From Actinoplanes couchii (lineage in GTDB: Bacteria > Actinomycetota > Actinomycetes > Mycobacteriales > Micromonosporaceae), in assembly GCF_016862075.1 (NCBI RefSeq), contig NZ_BOMG01000085.1:1-64000 (forward strand): a DNA stretch of 64,000 bases, in the 5' to 3' direction. Below are positions 53,751-61,545 of this stretch, in pieces. The notes under the pieces were generated by a model. The model was not told the origin of the DNA. It did not search any database and saw only the letters and a program-made list of their open reading frames with translations. The first letter of the stretch is position 1, and each line of letters opens with the position of its first letter. The translations under genes and the position numbers were made by a program.

Positions 53751-55310
53751 TCAGGGCGTACGGCGGACGGCGACCACGGCGATGTCGTCCGCCTGGTCGC
53801 CGGGGCCGGTCAGCTGGGTGTGCAGGCGGCGGCAGAAGGCGTTCAGGTTCGGTTCCACCGTGGCGGCACTGGTGGCCAGCGCGACCAGGCCCTCGTCGAT
53901 GTCGGCGTCGCGGCGTTCGATCAGGCCGTCGGTGTAGAGGATCAGGGTGCCGCCCGGGGGCAGTACGTACTCCACCTCGGCCCGGCGCGGGGCCGCGATG
54001 CCGAGCAGGGCGCCCTTCGGTTCCAGGAAGCGCACCTCGCCGTCCACATGCACCAGCGGGGGCAGGTGGCCGGCCGACGCCATCCGGATCCGGCCGGTCG
54101 CCGGGTCCAGGGTGAGCAGGCACAACGTCGCCGATTCGGTCGGCAGCACGGCCCGCATGAAACGGTTGACCAGTTCCAGGACGGCGCCGGGCGAGTGGCC
54201 CTCGATGGCGTAGGCGCGGACCGCGTGCCGGATCTCGGCCATCACCGTCGCCGCGTGCAGGGAGTGGCCGGCCACGTCCCCGATCGCGACCAGCAGCTGG
54301 TCGCCGACCACGGTCAGCTCGTAGAAGTCGCCGCCCACCTCGGTCTGCGCGCCGGCCGGCTCGTAGAGCACGCCCATGTCCAGGCCGGGCACCTCGGGCA
54401 GCCGGGACTGCAGCAGGCTGCGTTGCAGGGTGACCGCGACCCGGTGCTCGTCGTCGTAGGACCGCTGCGCCTCCACGGCCGCGCCGACCGCCTGCGACAG
54501 CTGCCGCAGCACCGGGAATCCGGGGGTCTGGGAGCGGCCCGGCACGGCCACGTAGACCGGCGGGCGGTCGACGCGCAGCCGGGCCGTCGCGACCGCCACG
54601 ACCGTCTCGCCGTCCGGCCAGTCGAGGACGTCCCAGTCGGACGGTTCGTCGCTTCGCACCAGGGAGCCGACGGTGACCGGCGGTCCGGGAACGGCCCAGC
54701 GGCGGACCGTCGCCGGGGTGCTGCCCTCGACGACCGTGGCGGCCAGGCTCTCGCCCTCGGAGGTCTCCGCGACCACCGCCACCGGCCCGCCGAAGATCTC
54801 CCAGGCGCCCTCGGCCGCCGCCACCAGCAGGGCCGGCAGGGTCGGCGCCGAGTTGATCGCCAGGGTGGCCTCGGCCAGTTTGACCATCCGCTGGGCGAGC
54901 AGCTCGGCCCGCTGCCGGGCCCGGTAGTAGCGGAGCACCGCCTGGACGGTGGCGATCAGCTCATCCGGTTCGATCGGTTCGACCAGGTAGGCGTCGGCGC
55001 CGCGGTTGAGTCCCTGCGCGCGATCGACGACGTCCACCGCGTGCGCCGACACGTGGATCACCGGGAGTACCCCGTACCGCGCATCGGTCTTGATCTTCTC
55101 GCAGACCTCGAACCCGTTCATGTCCGGCAGCTTCACGTCCAGGACGACCAGGTCGACCTCGAGATCGACCAGGCGCTCCAGGGCCTCGCCGCCGGTCTCC
55201 GCCTCGTACACCGTGAATCCGGCCCGGCTGAGCCAGCTGACCAGCAGGTACCGTTTCGTCGCGCTGTCGTCGACGACGAGCAGCGACGCCGGAATCCTCG
55301 GATCGGTCAT
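53751..55310 (-). CDS. Receiver-PP2C (RsbU-like) response regulator
   Basis: 519 residues. The receiver (about 8-125) has LLVVDDSATKRYLL, phospho-Asp in LVVLDVKLPDMNGFEV and an IEP variant in place of the usual KP after the fifth strand (AYLVEPIEPDEL), so the conserved Lys is missing. A GAF-like middle (about 150-300) leads to a SpoIIE/PP2C domain (VGGDFYELTVVGDQ, GDVAGHSLHAATVM, DQADDIAVVAV). It should dephosphorylate a STAS antagonist when switched by the kinase encoded immediately upstream, whose stop overlaps its start (ATGA). It is last in the stressosome operon. Confidence 0.93.
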   Translation of the reverse strand: MTDPRIPASLLVVDDSATKRYLLVSWLSRAGFTVYEAETGGEALERLVDLEVDLVVLDVKLPDMNGFEVCEKIKTDARYGVLPVIHVSAHAVDVVDRAQGLNRGADAYLVEPIEPDELIATVQAVLRYYRARQRAELLAQRMVKLAEATLAINSAPTLPALLVAAAEGAWEIFGGPVAVVAETSEGESLAATVVEGSTPATVRRWAVPGPPVTVGSLVRSDEPSDWDVLDWPDGETVVAVATARLRVDRPPVYVAVPGRSQTPGFPVLRQLSQAVGAAVEAQRSYDDEHRVAVTLQRSLLQSRLPEVPGLDMGVLYEPAGAQTEVGGDFYELTVVGDQLLVAIGDVAGHSLHAATVMAEIRHAVRAYAIEGHSPGAVLELVNRFMRAVLPTESATLCLLTLDPATGRIRMASAGHLPPLVHVDGEVRFLEPKGALLGIAAPRRAEVEYVLPPGGTLILYTDGLIERRDADIDEGLVALATSAATVEPNLNAFCRRLHTQLTGPGDQADDIAVVAVRRTP

Positions 55311-56653
55311 GACGTGATCGGCAGTCGCAGGGTGAAGGTGCTGCCCTCACCGGGCGTGGAGTCGACCCGCAGGGCGCCGCCGAGGATGCCGGCCAGCCGC
55401 CGGGCATAGGGCAGGCCCAGGCCGGTGCCCTTGCCGCTGACCGGTCTGCTGCCGGGCACCTGATAGAACTCCTCGAAGACACGTTCATGCAGCTCGGGCG
55501 GGATGCCGAAGCCGGTGTCGGCGACCACGAACTCGGCGTCGCCACCGACCGGGCGCACGCTGAGACGTACCGAACCGGTCTCGGTGAACTTGATCGCGTT
55601 GGTCAGCAGGTTGCGCAGGATCTGGGCGAGCAGCACCTCGTCGGACCGGAACGTGAGCAGGCCCGGCTCCTCCACCACGAAGTCCACCTCGGGGCGGGTC
55701 GCCAGCGGCCGCAGCGTGCCGCGCAGCTGCCCGAACATCGCCTTGAGATCCACCTCGGCCCAGGTCGGCTCGATCCGGCCGGCCTCCGCCTTGGCCAGGT
55801 CCAGCAACCCGTTGACCAGGGTCAGAAGATCGCTTGCGGACGTACGGATGAGTTCCACCTGCCGACTCTGCTCGGAGGTGAGGTCATCGGAACCGGAGTC
55901 GGTCAGCAGCCGGCCGAGACCGATGATGGCGGTGACCGGAGCGCGCAGCTCGTGGCTGACGTTGGCCAGGAACCGGCTCTTGGCCTCGCTGGCCGCCCGC
56001 AGCTGCGCCGATTTCTCGTCGAGCTCGGCGTAGAGCGCGACCACACCTCGGTTGGTCTCCTCCAGCTCCTCGGAGAGCTGGTTGTAGAGGGCCATCACGC
56101 CGCGGTTGGTCTCCTCCAGCTCGGCGTTGAGCCGGGCCAGTTCGTCACGCTGCGCCCGCACCTCATCGAGTGCGCCGATGAGCTGCTGGTTCTGGATCGC
56201 CAGCTCGTCCAGGGGGGTGCCCGGCACGTGCTGGGCCAGCCCGGAGCGGATCTCGTCCATGCGATCCGGGGTCAGCCGAGGTGCACCGGACGGCAACCGC
56301 CGTGCCAGCCGGACCACTGTGCCCGTCCCACCATCGTCGTCGACCTCCATCGTGTCGACCAGCCGGCCGACCTGCCGCAGCTGCTCCGTGAGCCGGTTTG
56401 CCTGCCCGGTCCCCGGGTACGCCATCGTTACCCGCAGCGAAGGTACCCCGTTCGGCTCGACCGCGAACGTGACGTCGGCATCCCCGCTCTCGGCGAGCAG
56501 AACCCGGCCCACTTCACTGAGCGCGGTCGCCATCCGGGTCTGGTCCTGTGACTCCAGGCCGAGCTCACGGGCCACCTCCCGGCCCAGCTGGCGGACCACG
56601 AAGATGTCCTGCTCGACCCGCAGGCGCATGCGCATCAGCGGTTCGGCGGTCAT
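55307..56653 (-). CDS. Histidine kinase with RsbT-like N-terminal domain
   Basis: 448 residues. The N-terminal ~130 residues (DIFVVRQLGREVARELGLES, DQTRMATALSEVGRVLLAE) match the pattern of RsbT-type ATPases but seem to lack the later G boxes. A heptad coiled coil with two ELEETNRGV(M/V)ALY copies follows (about 165-215), then HisKA (FLANVSHELRAPVTAIIGL) and a full HATPase (NLLTNAIKF, DTGFGIP, GKGTGLGLPYAR). There is no membrane helix. It probably phosphorylates the receiver-PP2C protein encoded next, putting stressosome output under His-Asp control. It is coupled on both sides by ATGA. Confidence 0.9.
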   Translation of the reverse strand: MTAEPLMRMRLRVEQDIFVVRQLGREVARELGLESQDQTRMATALSEVGRVLLAESGDADVTFAVEPNGVPSLRVTMAYPGTGQANRLTEQLRQVGRLVDTMEVDDDGGTGTVVRLARRLPSGAPRLTPDRMDEIRSGLAQHVPGTPLDELAIQNQQLIGALDEVRAQRDELARLNAELEETNRGVMALYNQLSEELEETNRGVVALYAELDEKSAQLRAASEAKSRFLANVSHELRAPVTAIIGLGRLLTDSGSDDLTSEQSRQVELIRTSASDLLTLVNGLLDLAKAEAGRIEPTWAEVDLKAMFGQLRGTLRPLATRPEVDFVVEEPGLLTFRSDEVLLAQILRNLLTNAIKFTETGSVRLSVRPVGGDAEFVVADTGFGIPPELHERVFEEFYQVPGSRPVSGKGTGLGLPYARRLAGILGGALRVDSTPGEGSTFTLRLPITS

Positions 56654-57681
56654 GAGACTTTTGCCACCAGAACACCGGCGTCGTCGCGGCGGGTGCCGGC
56701 GTCGCGCAGCACGGTCGCCGCGATCACCTCGGAACTGTGGCTGAGCAGGCCCGGGTAGTCGGCCGCGTTCCACCTGTCGACCACGCCGTCGCTGTGCATC
56801 AGCACTGTCGCGCCGGGGAGCAGCGGGTAATCGTACTCCCGCACCTGTCGCCGTTGATGTCCGGCGATGCCCGGCATCGAGACCATGCCGCGGCGGTTGC
56901 CGTCCGGTCCCAGCACGGTGCCGGAGATGTTGCCGAGACCCGCGTACCGGATCATCCCGGCCGTCAGGTCCAGCTCGGCGACGGCGAGTGCCGCGCCCCT
57001 GGTGTGCCCGATGGCGCGGTGCAGGAATTCGACGACCTGAGCCGGTGGTACGGCCGGAGCCCGGTGGAACGCTCGCACCGCCTCGTGCGACGCGGCCGCC
57101 GCGAGCCCGCCGTGCCCGAGACCGTCGCTGACCAGCATCTGCCGTCGGCCGTCGATCTCCCGGATCGCCCACGCGTCGCCACAGGCCGTCTCACCGGTGA
57201 TCGGCCGGGTCAGGCCCGCCGCCCACGCCGGGTCGGGCAGACGGGCCGGCCACACCTGCACCGTCATCACGGTGCCCTTGCCCGGCACCGAGTGCAGATC
57301 CCACCGGCTGGCCTGGCGCAGGATCGCCCCGAACCCGATGCCCAGGGTGCCCGCGGTGGAGTGCCCGTCGCCGATCGAGAACTGCACGTCGGCCATTCCG
57401 GGACCGCTGTCGACCATGATCAGCTCGACACCGGCCTGGTCGGCGGAACGCACCGTGCGTACCAGAATAAGCCCTTGATCGGCGTGTTTGACCAGGTTGC
57501 CAGCGGCCTCGGCGGCCGCGATCGCGAGGTCCGCGACCCGCTTCTCGGGCATGGCCAGCTCCGCCGCGAGACGCTCGGCAGCCCGGCGGACGGCGGATGC
57601 CGACCCGGCCTCCTCCACCCGGAACCAGACCCCTCCGTCGAGGAGTCCTTCGGGTACGGACGCCACCGCGCCTCCGCTCAT
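56650..57681 (-). CDS. ATPase-PP2C bifunctional protein (RsbX-like)
   Basis: 343 residues. An N-terminal RsbT/RsbW-type ATPase domain (about 20-140: LAIAAAEAAGNLVKHADQGL, MVDSGPGMAD, TAGTLGIGFGAI) is fused to a compact PP2C domain (about 155-340: ACGDAWAIREIDGRRQMLVS, DGLGHGGLAAAASHEAV, LMHSDGVVDRW). In Bacillus the separate phosphatase RsbX resets RsbR and RsbS; a feedback role is likely here. It lies 19 bp after rsbT and overlaps the histidine kinase start (ATGA). An in-frame GTG lies two codons upstream of the chosen ATG. Confidence 0.88.
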   Translation of the reverse strand: MSGGAVASVPEGLLDGGVWFRVEEAGSASAVRRAAERLAAELAMPEKRVADLAIAAAEAAGNLVKHADQGLILVRTVRSADQAGVELIMVDSGPGMADVQFSIGDGHSTAGTLGIGFGAILRQASRWDLHSVPGKGTVMTVQVWPARLPDPAWAAGLTRPITGETACGDAWAIREIDGRRQMLVSDGLGHGGLAAAASHEAVRAFHRAPAVPPAQVVEFLHRAIGHTRGAALAVAELDLTAGMIRYAGLGNISGTVLGPDGNRRGMVSMPGIAGHQRRQVREYDYPLLPGATVLMHSDGVVDRWNAADYPGLLSHSSEVIAATVLRDAGTRRDDAGVLVAKVS

Positions 57682-57700
57682 CGGCACCACATGGAGATGC

Positions 57701-58105
57701 TCACCGGCACCACTTGACGATCGTAATGGTCGTGCCCTTACCCGCTTCGGTGTCGATGTCGAACTCGTCCACCAGGCGACGTGCGCCACTGAGCCCGAGA
57801 CCGAGACCACCACCGGTGGTGTACCCGTCGGTGAGGGCCAGATCCAGGTCCACGATGCCGGGGCCCTGGTCGGCGAAGACGATCCGGATGCCGGCCCGTC
57901 GCTCGTTGTGGACGCGGGTCACCTCGACCTCGCCGCCGCCACCGTAGACCAGGGTGTTGCGAGCCAGCTCGCTCGCCGCGGTGACGATCTTCGTCTGGTC
58001 CACCAGGGACAGCTTCACCGCCACCGCGACGGTACGCACCAGCTGCCGGACACGGACCACGTCCCGGTCGGTGTCGACCGGGAGGCGCTGGCTCTCGTCG
58101 TTCAC
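57701..58105 (-). CDS. rsbT: Stressosome switch kinase RsbT
   Basis: 134 residues, the same length as Bacillus RsbT. The HATPase boxes are TAASELARNTLVYGGGGEV (N box), FADQGPGIVDLDLAL (G1) and TTGGGLGLGLSGARRLVDEF (G2), with the conserved end GKGTTITIVKWCR. RsbT phosphorylates RsbR and RsbS in the stressosome and, once released, activates a downstream partner. Its start overlaps the rsbS stop (GTGA-type overlap at 58102-58105). Confidence 0.95.
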   Translation of the reverse strand: MNDESQRLPVDTDRDVVRVRQLVRTVAVAVKLSLVDQTKIVTAASELARNTLVYGGGGEVEVTRVHNERRAGIRIVFADQGPGIVDLDLALTDGYTTGGGLGLGLSGARRLVDEFDIDTEAGKGTTITIVKWCR

Positions 58106-58518
58106 GGTGCGGTTACCGCCGCCTGGTCGGGCTCGTCCTCGTCCTCGTCGTCGAGCAGCCCGCTGAGGTCCCGGGTGCCGATCATCGCGATGCCCAGCTC
58201 GACGTTGAGCGCCGTCCGGATGCCGGGCAGCGACAGCCCCAGCTCGACCAGGGTGATCGCCACCGCCGGGCGCATGCCGACCACCACGGTCTCGGCGTCC
58301 AGCACCCGGGAGACCGAGGCGATGGTGGCCAGGGTCCGGCCGACGAACGAGTCGACGATGTCGAGCGCGCTGATGTCGATGATCACACCGTGGGTGCCGG
58401 TCGCGACGATCTTGTCGGCGAGGTCCTCCTGCAGCTGCAGGGCGACCTGGTCCTCCATGTCGATCTGGATGGAGACCAGCAGGATGTCACCGATCTTCAG
58501 AACCGGGACGCGCTCCAC
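58102..58518 (-). CDS. rsbS: Stressosome scaffold RsbS
   Basis: 138 residues, a single STAS domain close to Bacillus RsbS: VPVLKIGDILLVSIQIDMED, then the phosphorylatable Ser in DISALDIVDSFVGRTLATIA, and GMRPAVAITLVELGLSLPG. An extra acidic tail (LLDDEDEDEPDQ) is unusual. RsbS and RsbR build the pseudo-icosahedral core that holds RsbT until stress. It lies between rsbR and rsbT with minimal spacing. Confidence 0.95.
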   Translation of the reverse strand: MERVPVLKIGDILLVSIQIDMEDQVALQLQEDLADKIVATGTHGVIIDISALDIVDSFVGRTLATIASVSRVLDAETVVVGMRPAVAITLVELGLSLPGIRTALNVELGIAMIGTRDLSGLLDDEDEDEPDQAAVTAP

Positions 58519-58519
58519 G

Positions 58520-59356
58520 TCAGCGGCCCGCCCGCTTGTTCTGGCTGATCACGTAGCGCAAGGCGTCGGCCAGGGACGCCTTGGTCGCGATGTCGCCGAA
58601 CTCGATGCCGAGCGCGACAATGGTCTGCGCGATCTGCGGGCGGATGCCGGAGATGATGCAGTCGGCGCCCATCAGGCGGGCGGCCACCACGGTCTTGAGG
58701 ATGTGCTGGGCGACCTGGGTGTCGACCGCGGGCACACCGGTGATGTCGATGATCGCGTACGGCGAGCCGGTGTCCACCAGGGTCTGCAGCAGGCGCTCCA
58801 TCACCACCTGGGCGCGCGCCGAGTCGAGGGTGCCGACCAGCGGCACGGCCACCACGCCCTCCCACAGCTTGACCACCGGGGTGGAGAGCTCGAGCAGCTG
58901 CTCGGCCTGGTCGGCGATGAGCGACTCACGGACCCTGACGTAACTGTCGAAGGTGAACAGCGCGGCCCGGTCGACGAAGCCGGAGAATGCCACGTAGTCA
59001 CGCAGGGTGGTGGCGTCGTCCACACTGCCGAGGATTTCCAGCGTCGCCTCCTTGAAGGCGTAGACGCTGATCGCGGTCTCGGTGGCGGTGAAACCCTGCC
59101 GGGCCCGGTTGGTGGACAGCTCGTCGAGCTGGGCGCGCAGCTCGGCGGCGGCCTCCGAGGTGAGGTCGGTGGCACCGGCGTCGAAGGCCTGCTGGAAGGC
59201 CCGCTGCAGCTCGCTCGTCTGCCTCCGCAGCTCGGCACTGCTCAGCCGGCCCCGCAGACCCGCGGCGACCAGCTCGGCCCACCGGGCCGCCAAGGGCTCC
59301 GCTTTGCTCGAGAGCAGATGGGCGAAGCGACTCGCCTCGTCCGGACTCAGCGACAT
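58520..59356 (-). CDS. rsbR: Stressosome sensor RsbR
   Basis: 278 residues from the ATG at 59356, chosen because GGAGGA lies 6 nt upstream. The N-terminal ~150 residues are the helical, non-heme globin-like sensor domain of RsbR proteins (AARWAELVAAGLRGRLSSAE and TETAISVYAFKEATLEILG). The C-terminal STAS domain carries both phosphorylatable Thr sites: DITGVPAVDTQVAQHIL and GIRPQIAQTIVALGIEFG. It senses stress and forms the core with RsbS. It is the first gene of the operon rsbR-rsbS-rsbT-ATPase/PP2C-kinase-REC/PP2C. Confidence 0.94.
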   Translation of the reverse strand: MSLSPDEASRFAHLLSSKAEPLAARWAELVAAGLRGRLSSAELRRQTSELQRAFQQAFDAGATDLTSEAAAELRAQLDELSTNRARQGFTATETAISVYAFKEATLEILGSVDDATTLRDYVAFSGFVDRAALFTFDSYVRVRESLIADQAEQLLELSTPVVKLWEGVVAVPLVGTLDSARAQVVMERLLQTLVDTGSPYAIIDITGVPAVDTQVAQHILKTVVAARLMGADCIISGIRPQIAQTIVALGIEFGDIATKASLADALRYVISQNKRAGR

Positions 59357-59520
59357 CGCCGTTCCTCCAACCACACGATCGTTCGCAACGGCCGGACTTT
59401 ACCATCAGGGGGTTGATTCGTTGCTGTAAGTCAAATAACGGCCGGGGCTCGAAGGTCTGTCCCGTTCTGCGCGCCACCGGGTACGTGGAGTACCGTTCAG
59501 CAATAACTGGAGGTCGGCGA
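59357..59520. promoter_or_regulatory. Divergent control region of the stressosome operon and STAS gene
   Basis: The 164-bp gap between rsbR and the divergent antagonist gene has an AT-richer core (about 59395-59445). A GGGTAC at 59479-59484 resembles the -10 of SigB/SigF-type promoters on the plus strand. A GTTC lies upstream (59464), but the spacing is shorter than usual, so the assignment is weak. Confidence 0.3.
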
Positions 59521-59874
59521 ATGTCCCTGACGGTACAAACGGAACAGCGTGACGACATGGTGGTCGTGTCGGTCGCTGGTGAGCTCGACATGGCAACCGC
59601 CCCCCAGCTGCAGGATCAGATCAGTGACCTGCTGGAGAAGGGCCGGACCCGCCTGGTGTTCGACCTCGCCGAGGTGTCCTTCTGCGACTCGACCGGGCTC
59701 TCGGTCTTCGTCCGCGCGAAGAACAGCACCGACGACGCCGGCGGCACCGTCCGTCTGGCCGCGCCGCAGCGCGGGGTTCTCCGCATCCTCGAGGTGAGTG
59801 GACTGGTCGAGGTGCTGCACACATACCCGACGGTGGACGAGGCGGTCACCGCCGAGGAGCCAGCCCTCGACTGA
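59521..59874 (+). CDS. STAS anti-sigma factor antagonist (RsbV-like)
   Basis: 117 residues: VVVSVAGELDMATAPQLQDQ, phosphorylation site Ser in LAEVSFCDSTGLSVFVRAKN, and VLRILEVSGLVEVLHTY. This is the classical RsbV pattern, the final switch that frees a SigB-type sigma factor from its RsbW-like kinase. The ATG has GGAGG 6-7 nt upstream. It is divergent from rsbR, so it may be a target of the stressosome-operon phosphatases (inference). No rsbW or sigma gene is present in the window. Confidence 0.93.
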   Translation: MSLTVQTEQRDDMVVVSVAGELDMATAPQLQDQISDLLEKGRTRLVFDLAEVSFCDSTGLSVFVRAKNSTDDAGGTVRLAAPQRGVLRILEVSGLVEVLHTYPTVDEAVTAEEPALD

Positions 59875-59957
59875 TGCCCCGGTCGGCGTAGTTTGTCGTC
59901 GACCGGTGACGGGCACCTCCGTCGCCGGACCTTCATATCCGGCCCCCGGGAGTGCCC

Positions 59958-60398
59958 GTGAAACAGATGTTCCAAGGCTTCAAAGACTTCATCATGCGCG
60001 GCAATGTCGTCGACCTTGCCGTGGGTGTCGTCATCGGTACCGCGTTCACCGCGGTCGTCACCAGCTTCACCAAGTCGTTCCTCGAGCCGCTGATCAAGTG
60101 GATCTCCGGCGGCACGGGTGCCCTTGCCGGCTCCCTCTCCCCCGCCAAGGGCATCGAGTTCACCTACGCCGCCTTCATCAACACCCTCATCACCTTCCTG
60201 ATGACGGCGGCGGTCCTCTACTTCCTCGTCGTCATGCCGCTGAACAAGCTGGCCGAGCGTCGTCGTCGCGGCGAGGAGCCGCCGCCGAAGGCGCCCAGCG
60301 AAGAGGTTCAGCTGCTCACCGAGATCCGGGACCTGCTGCTCGCGCAGAACCAGACCGGGGGCTCGGGTCAGGTCTACCGCAGCGACCCGCCGCGCTAG
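59958..60398 (+). CDS. mscL: Large-conductance mechanosensitive channel
   Basis: 146 residues. The N-terminal hallmark FKDFIMRGNVVDLAVGVVIG with TAFTAVVTSFTKSFLEPL forms the pore helix. The periplasmic loop and second helix (FINTLITFLMTAAVLYFLVV) follow, then a basic cytoplasmic cluster (AERRRRGEE) and the C-terminal bundle helix (EEVQLLTEIRDLLLAQ). It opens under high membrane tension to release solutes on osmotic downshock. The GTG at 59958 has GGGAG 5 nt upstream; a GTG two codons earlier is possible. Confidence 0.96.
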   Translation: MKQMFQGFKDFIMRGNVVDLAVGVVIGTAFTAVVTSFTKSFLEPLIKWISGGTGALAGSLSPAKGIEFTYAAFINTLITFLMTAAVLYFLVVMPLNKLAERRRRGEEPPPKAPSEEVQLLTEIRDLLLAQNQTGGSGQVYRSDPPR

Positions 60399-60428
60399 GC
60401 CTTTCTCGCTGTCAAAAAGATCCGCCCT

Positions 60429-60467
60429 CCCGGCACTGTTCGAACAGATGTTCGATACAGTGCCGGG
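60429..60467 (+). promoter_or_regulatory. Perfect LexA/SOS box within a 39-bp palindrome
   Basis: TCGAACAGATGTTCGA (60440-60455) fits the actinobacterial/Bacillus-type LexA box (CGAAC-N4-GTTCG) in every position. It is nested in outer arms CCCGGCACTG (60429-60438) and CAGTGCCGGG (60458-60467). A TACAGT -10 box (60456-60461) starts right after the SOS box, and the ATG of the next gene follows 6 nt later, so LexA binding would sit on the promoter. The hairpin may also terminate mscL. Confidence 0.85.
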
Positions 60468-60701
60468 ATGGAGCAGCGTAAGCACTGGTGGAACGGCAAG
60501 TGGGGCCGGATAGCCCGCAAGGACGTCTACCTGCGGACCAACGGCGATCAGTGGTATGTGGAGCAGCGCGCCGGGGGCTCCGACGGCTCCTCCCACTTCT
60601 TCGAGTACGACAGCGAGGACACCGCCCTCGACATGGTCCGTTCCCTGCTCGCCGGGCCGGACGAGTGGCGTGAGCTGTCGGTGCGCCCGTCCTCGCGGTG
60701 A
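60468..60701 (+). CDS. Small SOS-controlled protein of unknown function
   Basis: 77 residues, charged and Trp-rich: HWWNGKWGRIARKDVYLRTN, QWYVEQRAGGSDGSSHFFEY and DSEDTALDMVRSLLAGPDEW. No signal or membrane helix is seen; it looks like a small alpha/beta domain with a WGR-like pattern. The transcript is leaderless (TACAGT 6 nt upstream) and the promoter carries a perfect LexA box, so induction by DNA damage is expected. No homologue with known function was recognised. It converges with the zf-HC2 gene, the ends adjacent. Confidence 0.75.
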   Translation: MEQRKHWWNGKWGRIARKDVYLRTNGDQWYVEQRAGGSDGSSHFFEYDSEDTALDMVRSLLAGPDEWRELSVRPSSR

Positions 60702-60702
60702 C

Positions 60703-61491
60703 CTAGGCCGCTCGATCATCCCGGTGCCGGGCGGTCAGCGGGCCGATCGGCGGCAGCAGGCGCAGCCCCGGCCGGGGCTCCTTCTCCTCGGCGTCGCCGT
60801 TGTCCAGGCCGTTGTCGAAGCCGTTGTCGAACCGGGCCCGCCACCCCGTGCCGATCCGGGCGCCGGGCGGCGCACCCACCCCGCCGACACCCCGGGCCAA
60901 CGCCACCACCAGCAGATATCCCGCGATCACGAAGCCGTGGCCGACGAGCCGGCCGATGTCGACCCGCCCGCCGGTGAGATCGGTGACCGAGATCAGCAGC
61001 AGCATCGCGACAAAAGCGGTGAGCATCGGCACCAGCCCGGTCGGCCGGCTGCGGCGCAACCCGATGAAGAGGTAACCGGCGCCGACCGCGACGTTCCACG
61101 CCGCCGACTCGTGCCAGAGGTGTCCCTGGGTCGCGCCCAGGCCGTTGTGCGCGTGCCCGGCGCTCACCCCGCCGCCGACCTGGGTCAGACCCAGGATCAG
61201 CTGCACCGCCCCGATCAGGGCCAGCGCCAGGTAGAGCAGGGCGGCCACCGGGATCCGTCGTTTCCGCTCCCTCGGGGCCGGCGGCAGCGCGGCCAGGATC
61301 GCGGCGCTCAGATCCGGGACCTGCGGCACCGGGGCGGTCAGCGTCAGCCGGTTCACCGCCGCGGCCCGGTCCAGCCACTCCCGGCAGCCGGCGCACCCGT
61401 CGAGGTGTTCGTCGACCAGGGGGCGCAGCACCGGGTCGTCCTCGCCGTCCAGCTGCGCGGAGAGCATCTCGCGCCACCGCTCACATGCCAT
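60703..61491 (-). CDS. zf-HC2 anti-sigma-like membrane protein
   Basis: About 262 residues. The N-terminal domain has the H-x3-C-x2-C zinc motif of anti-sigma factors (VDEHLDGCAGCREWLDRAAA), with an upstream Cys (MACERW). Five or so membrane helices follow (IPVAALLYLALALIGAVQLILGL, LVPMLTAFVAMLLLISV, GFVIAGYLLVVALARG), then a disordered tail with NGFDNGLDNGD repeats. Most anti-sigmas have one helix; this multi-helix layout occurs in actinobacterial sensor relatives. No sigma gene is adjacent. A sigma-inhibiting role is inferred. Confidence 0.75.
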   Translation of the reverse strand: MACERWREMLSAQLDGEDDPVLRPLVDEHLDGCAGCREWLDRAAAVNRLTLTAPVPQVPDLSAAILAALPPAPRERKRRIPVAALLYLALALIGAVQLILGLTQVGGGVSAGHAHNGLGATQGHLWHESAAWNVAVGAGYLFIGLRRSRPTGLVPMLTAFVAMLLLISVTDLTGGRVDIGRLVGHGFVIAGYLLVVALARGVGGVGAPPGARIGTGWRARFDNGFDNGLDNGDAEEKEPRPGLRLLPPIGPLTARHRDDRAA

Positions 61492-61545
61492 GTACCGATA
61501 GTCGCCCGGAACGGCCGCCGAGTTCCAGGCCGCGGGGCACAAAGA

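Noticed and set aside
59464..59484. SigB-type promoter before the RsbV-like gene
   Set aside because: GGGTAC is a fair -10, but the upstream GTTC is too close; reported only as a weak possibility in the region entry.
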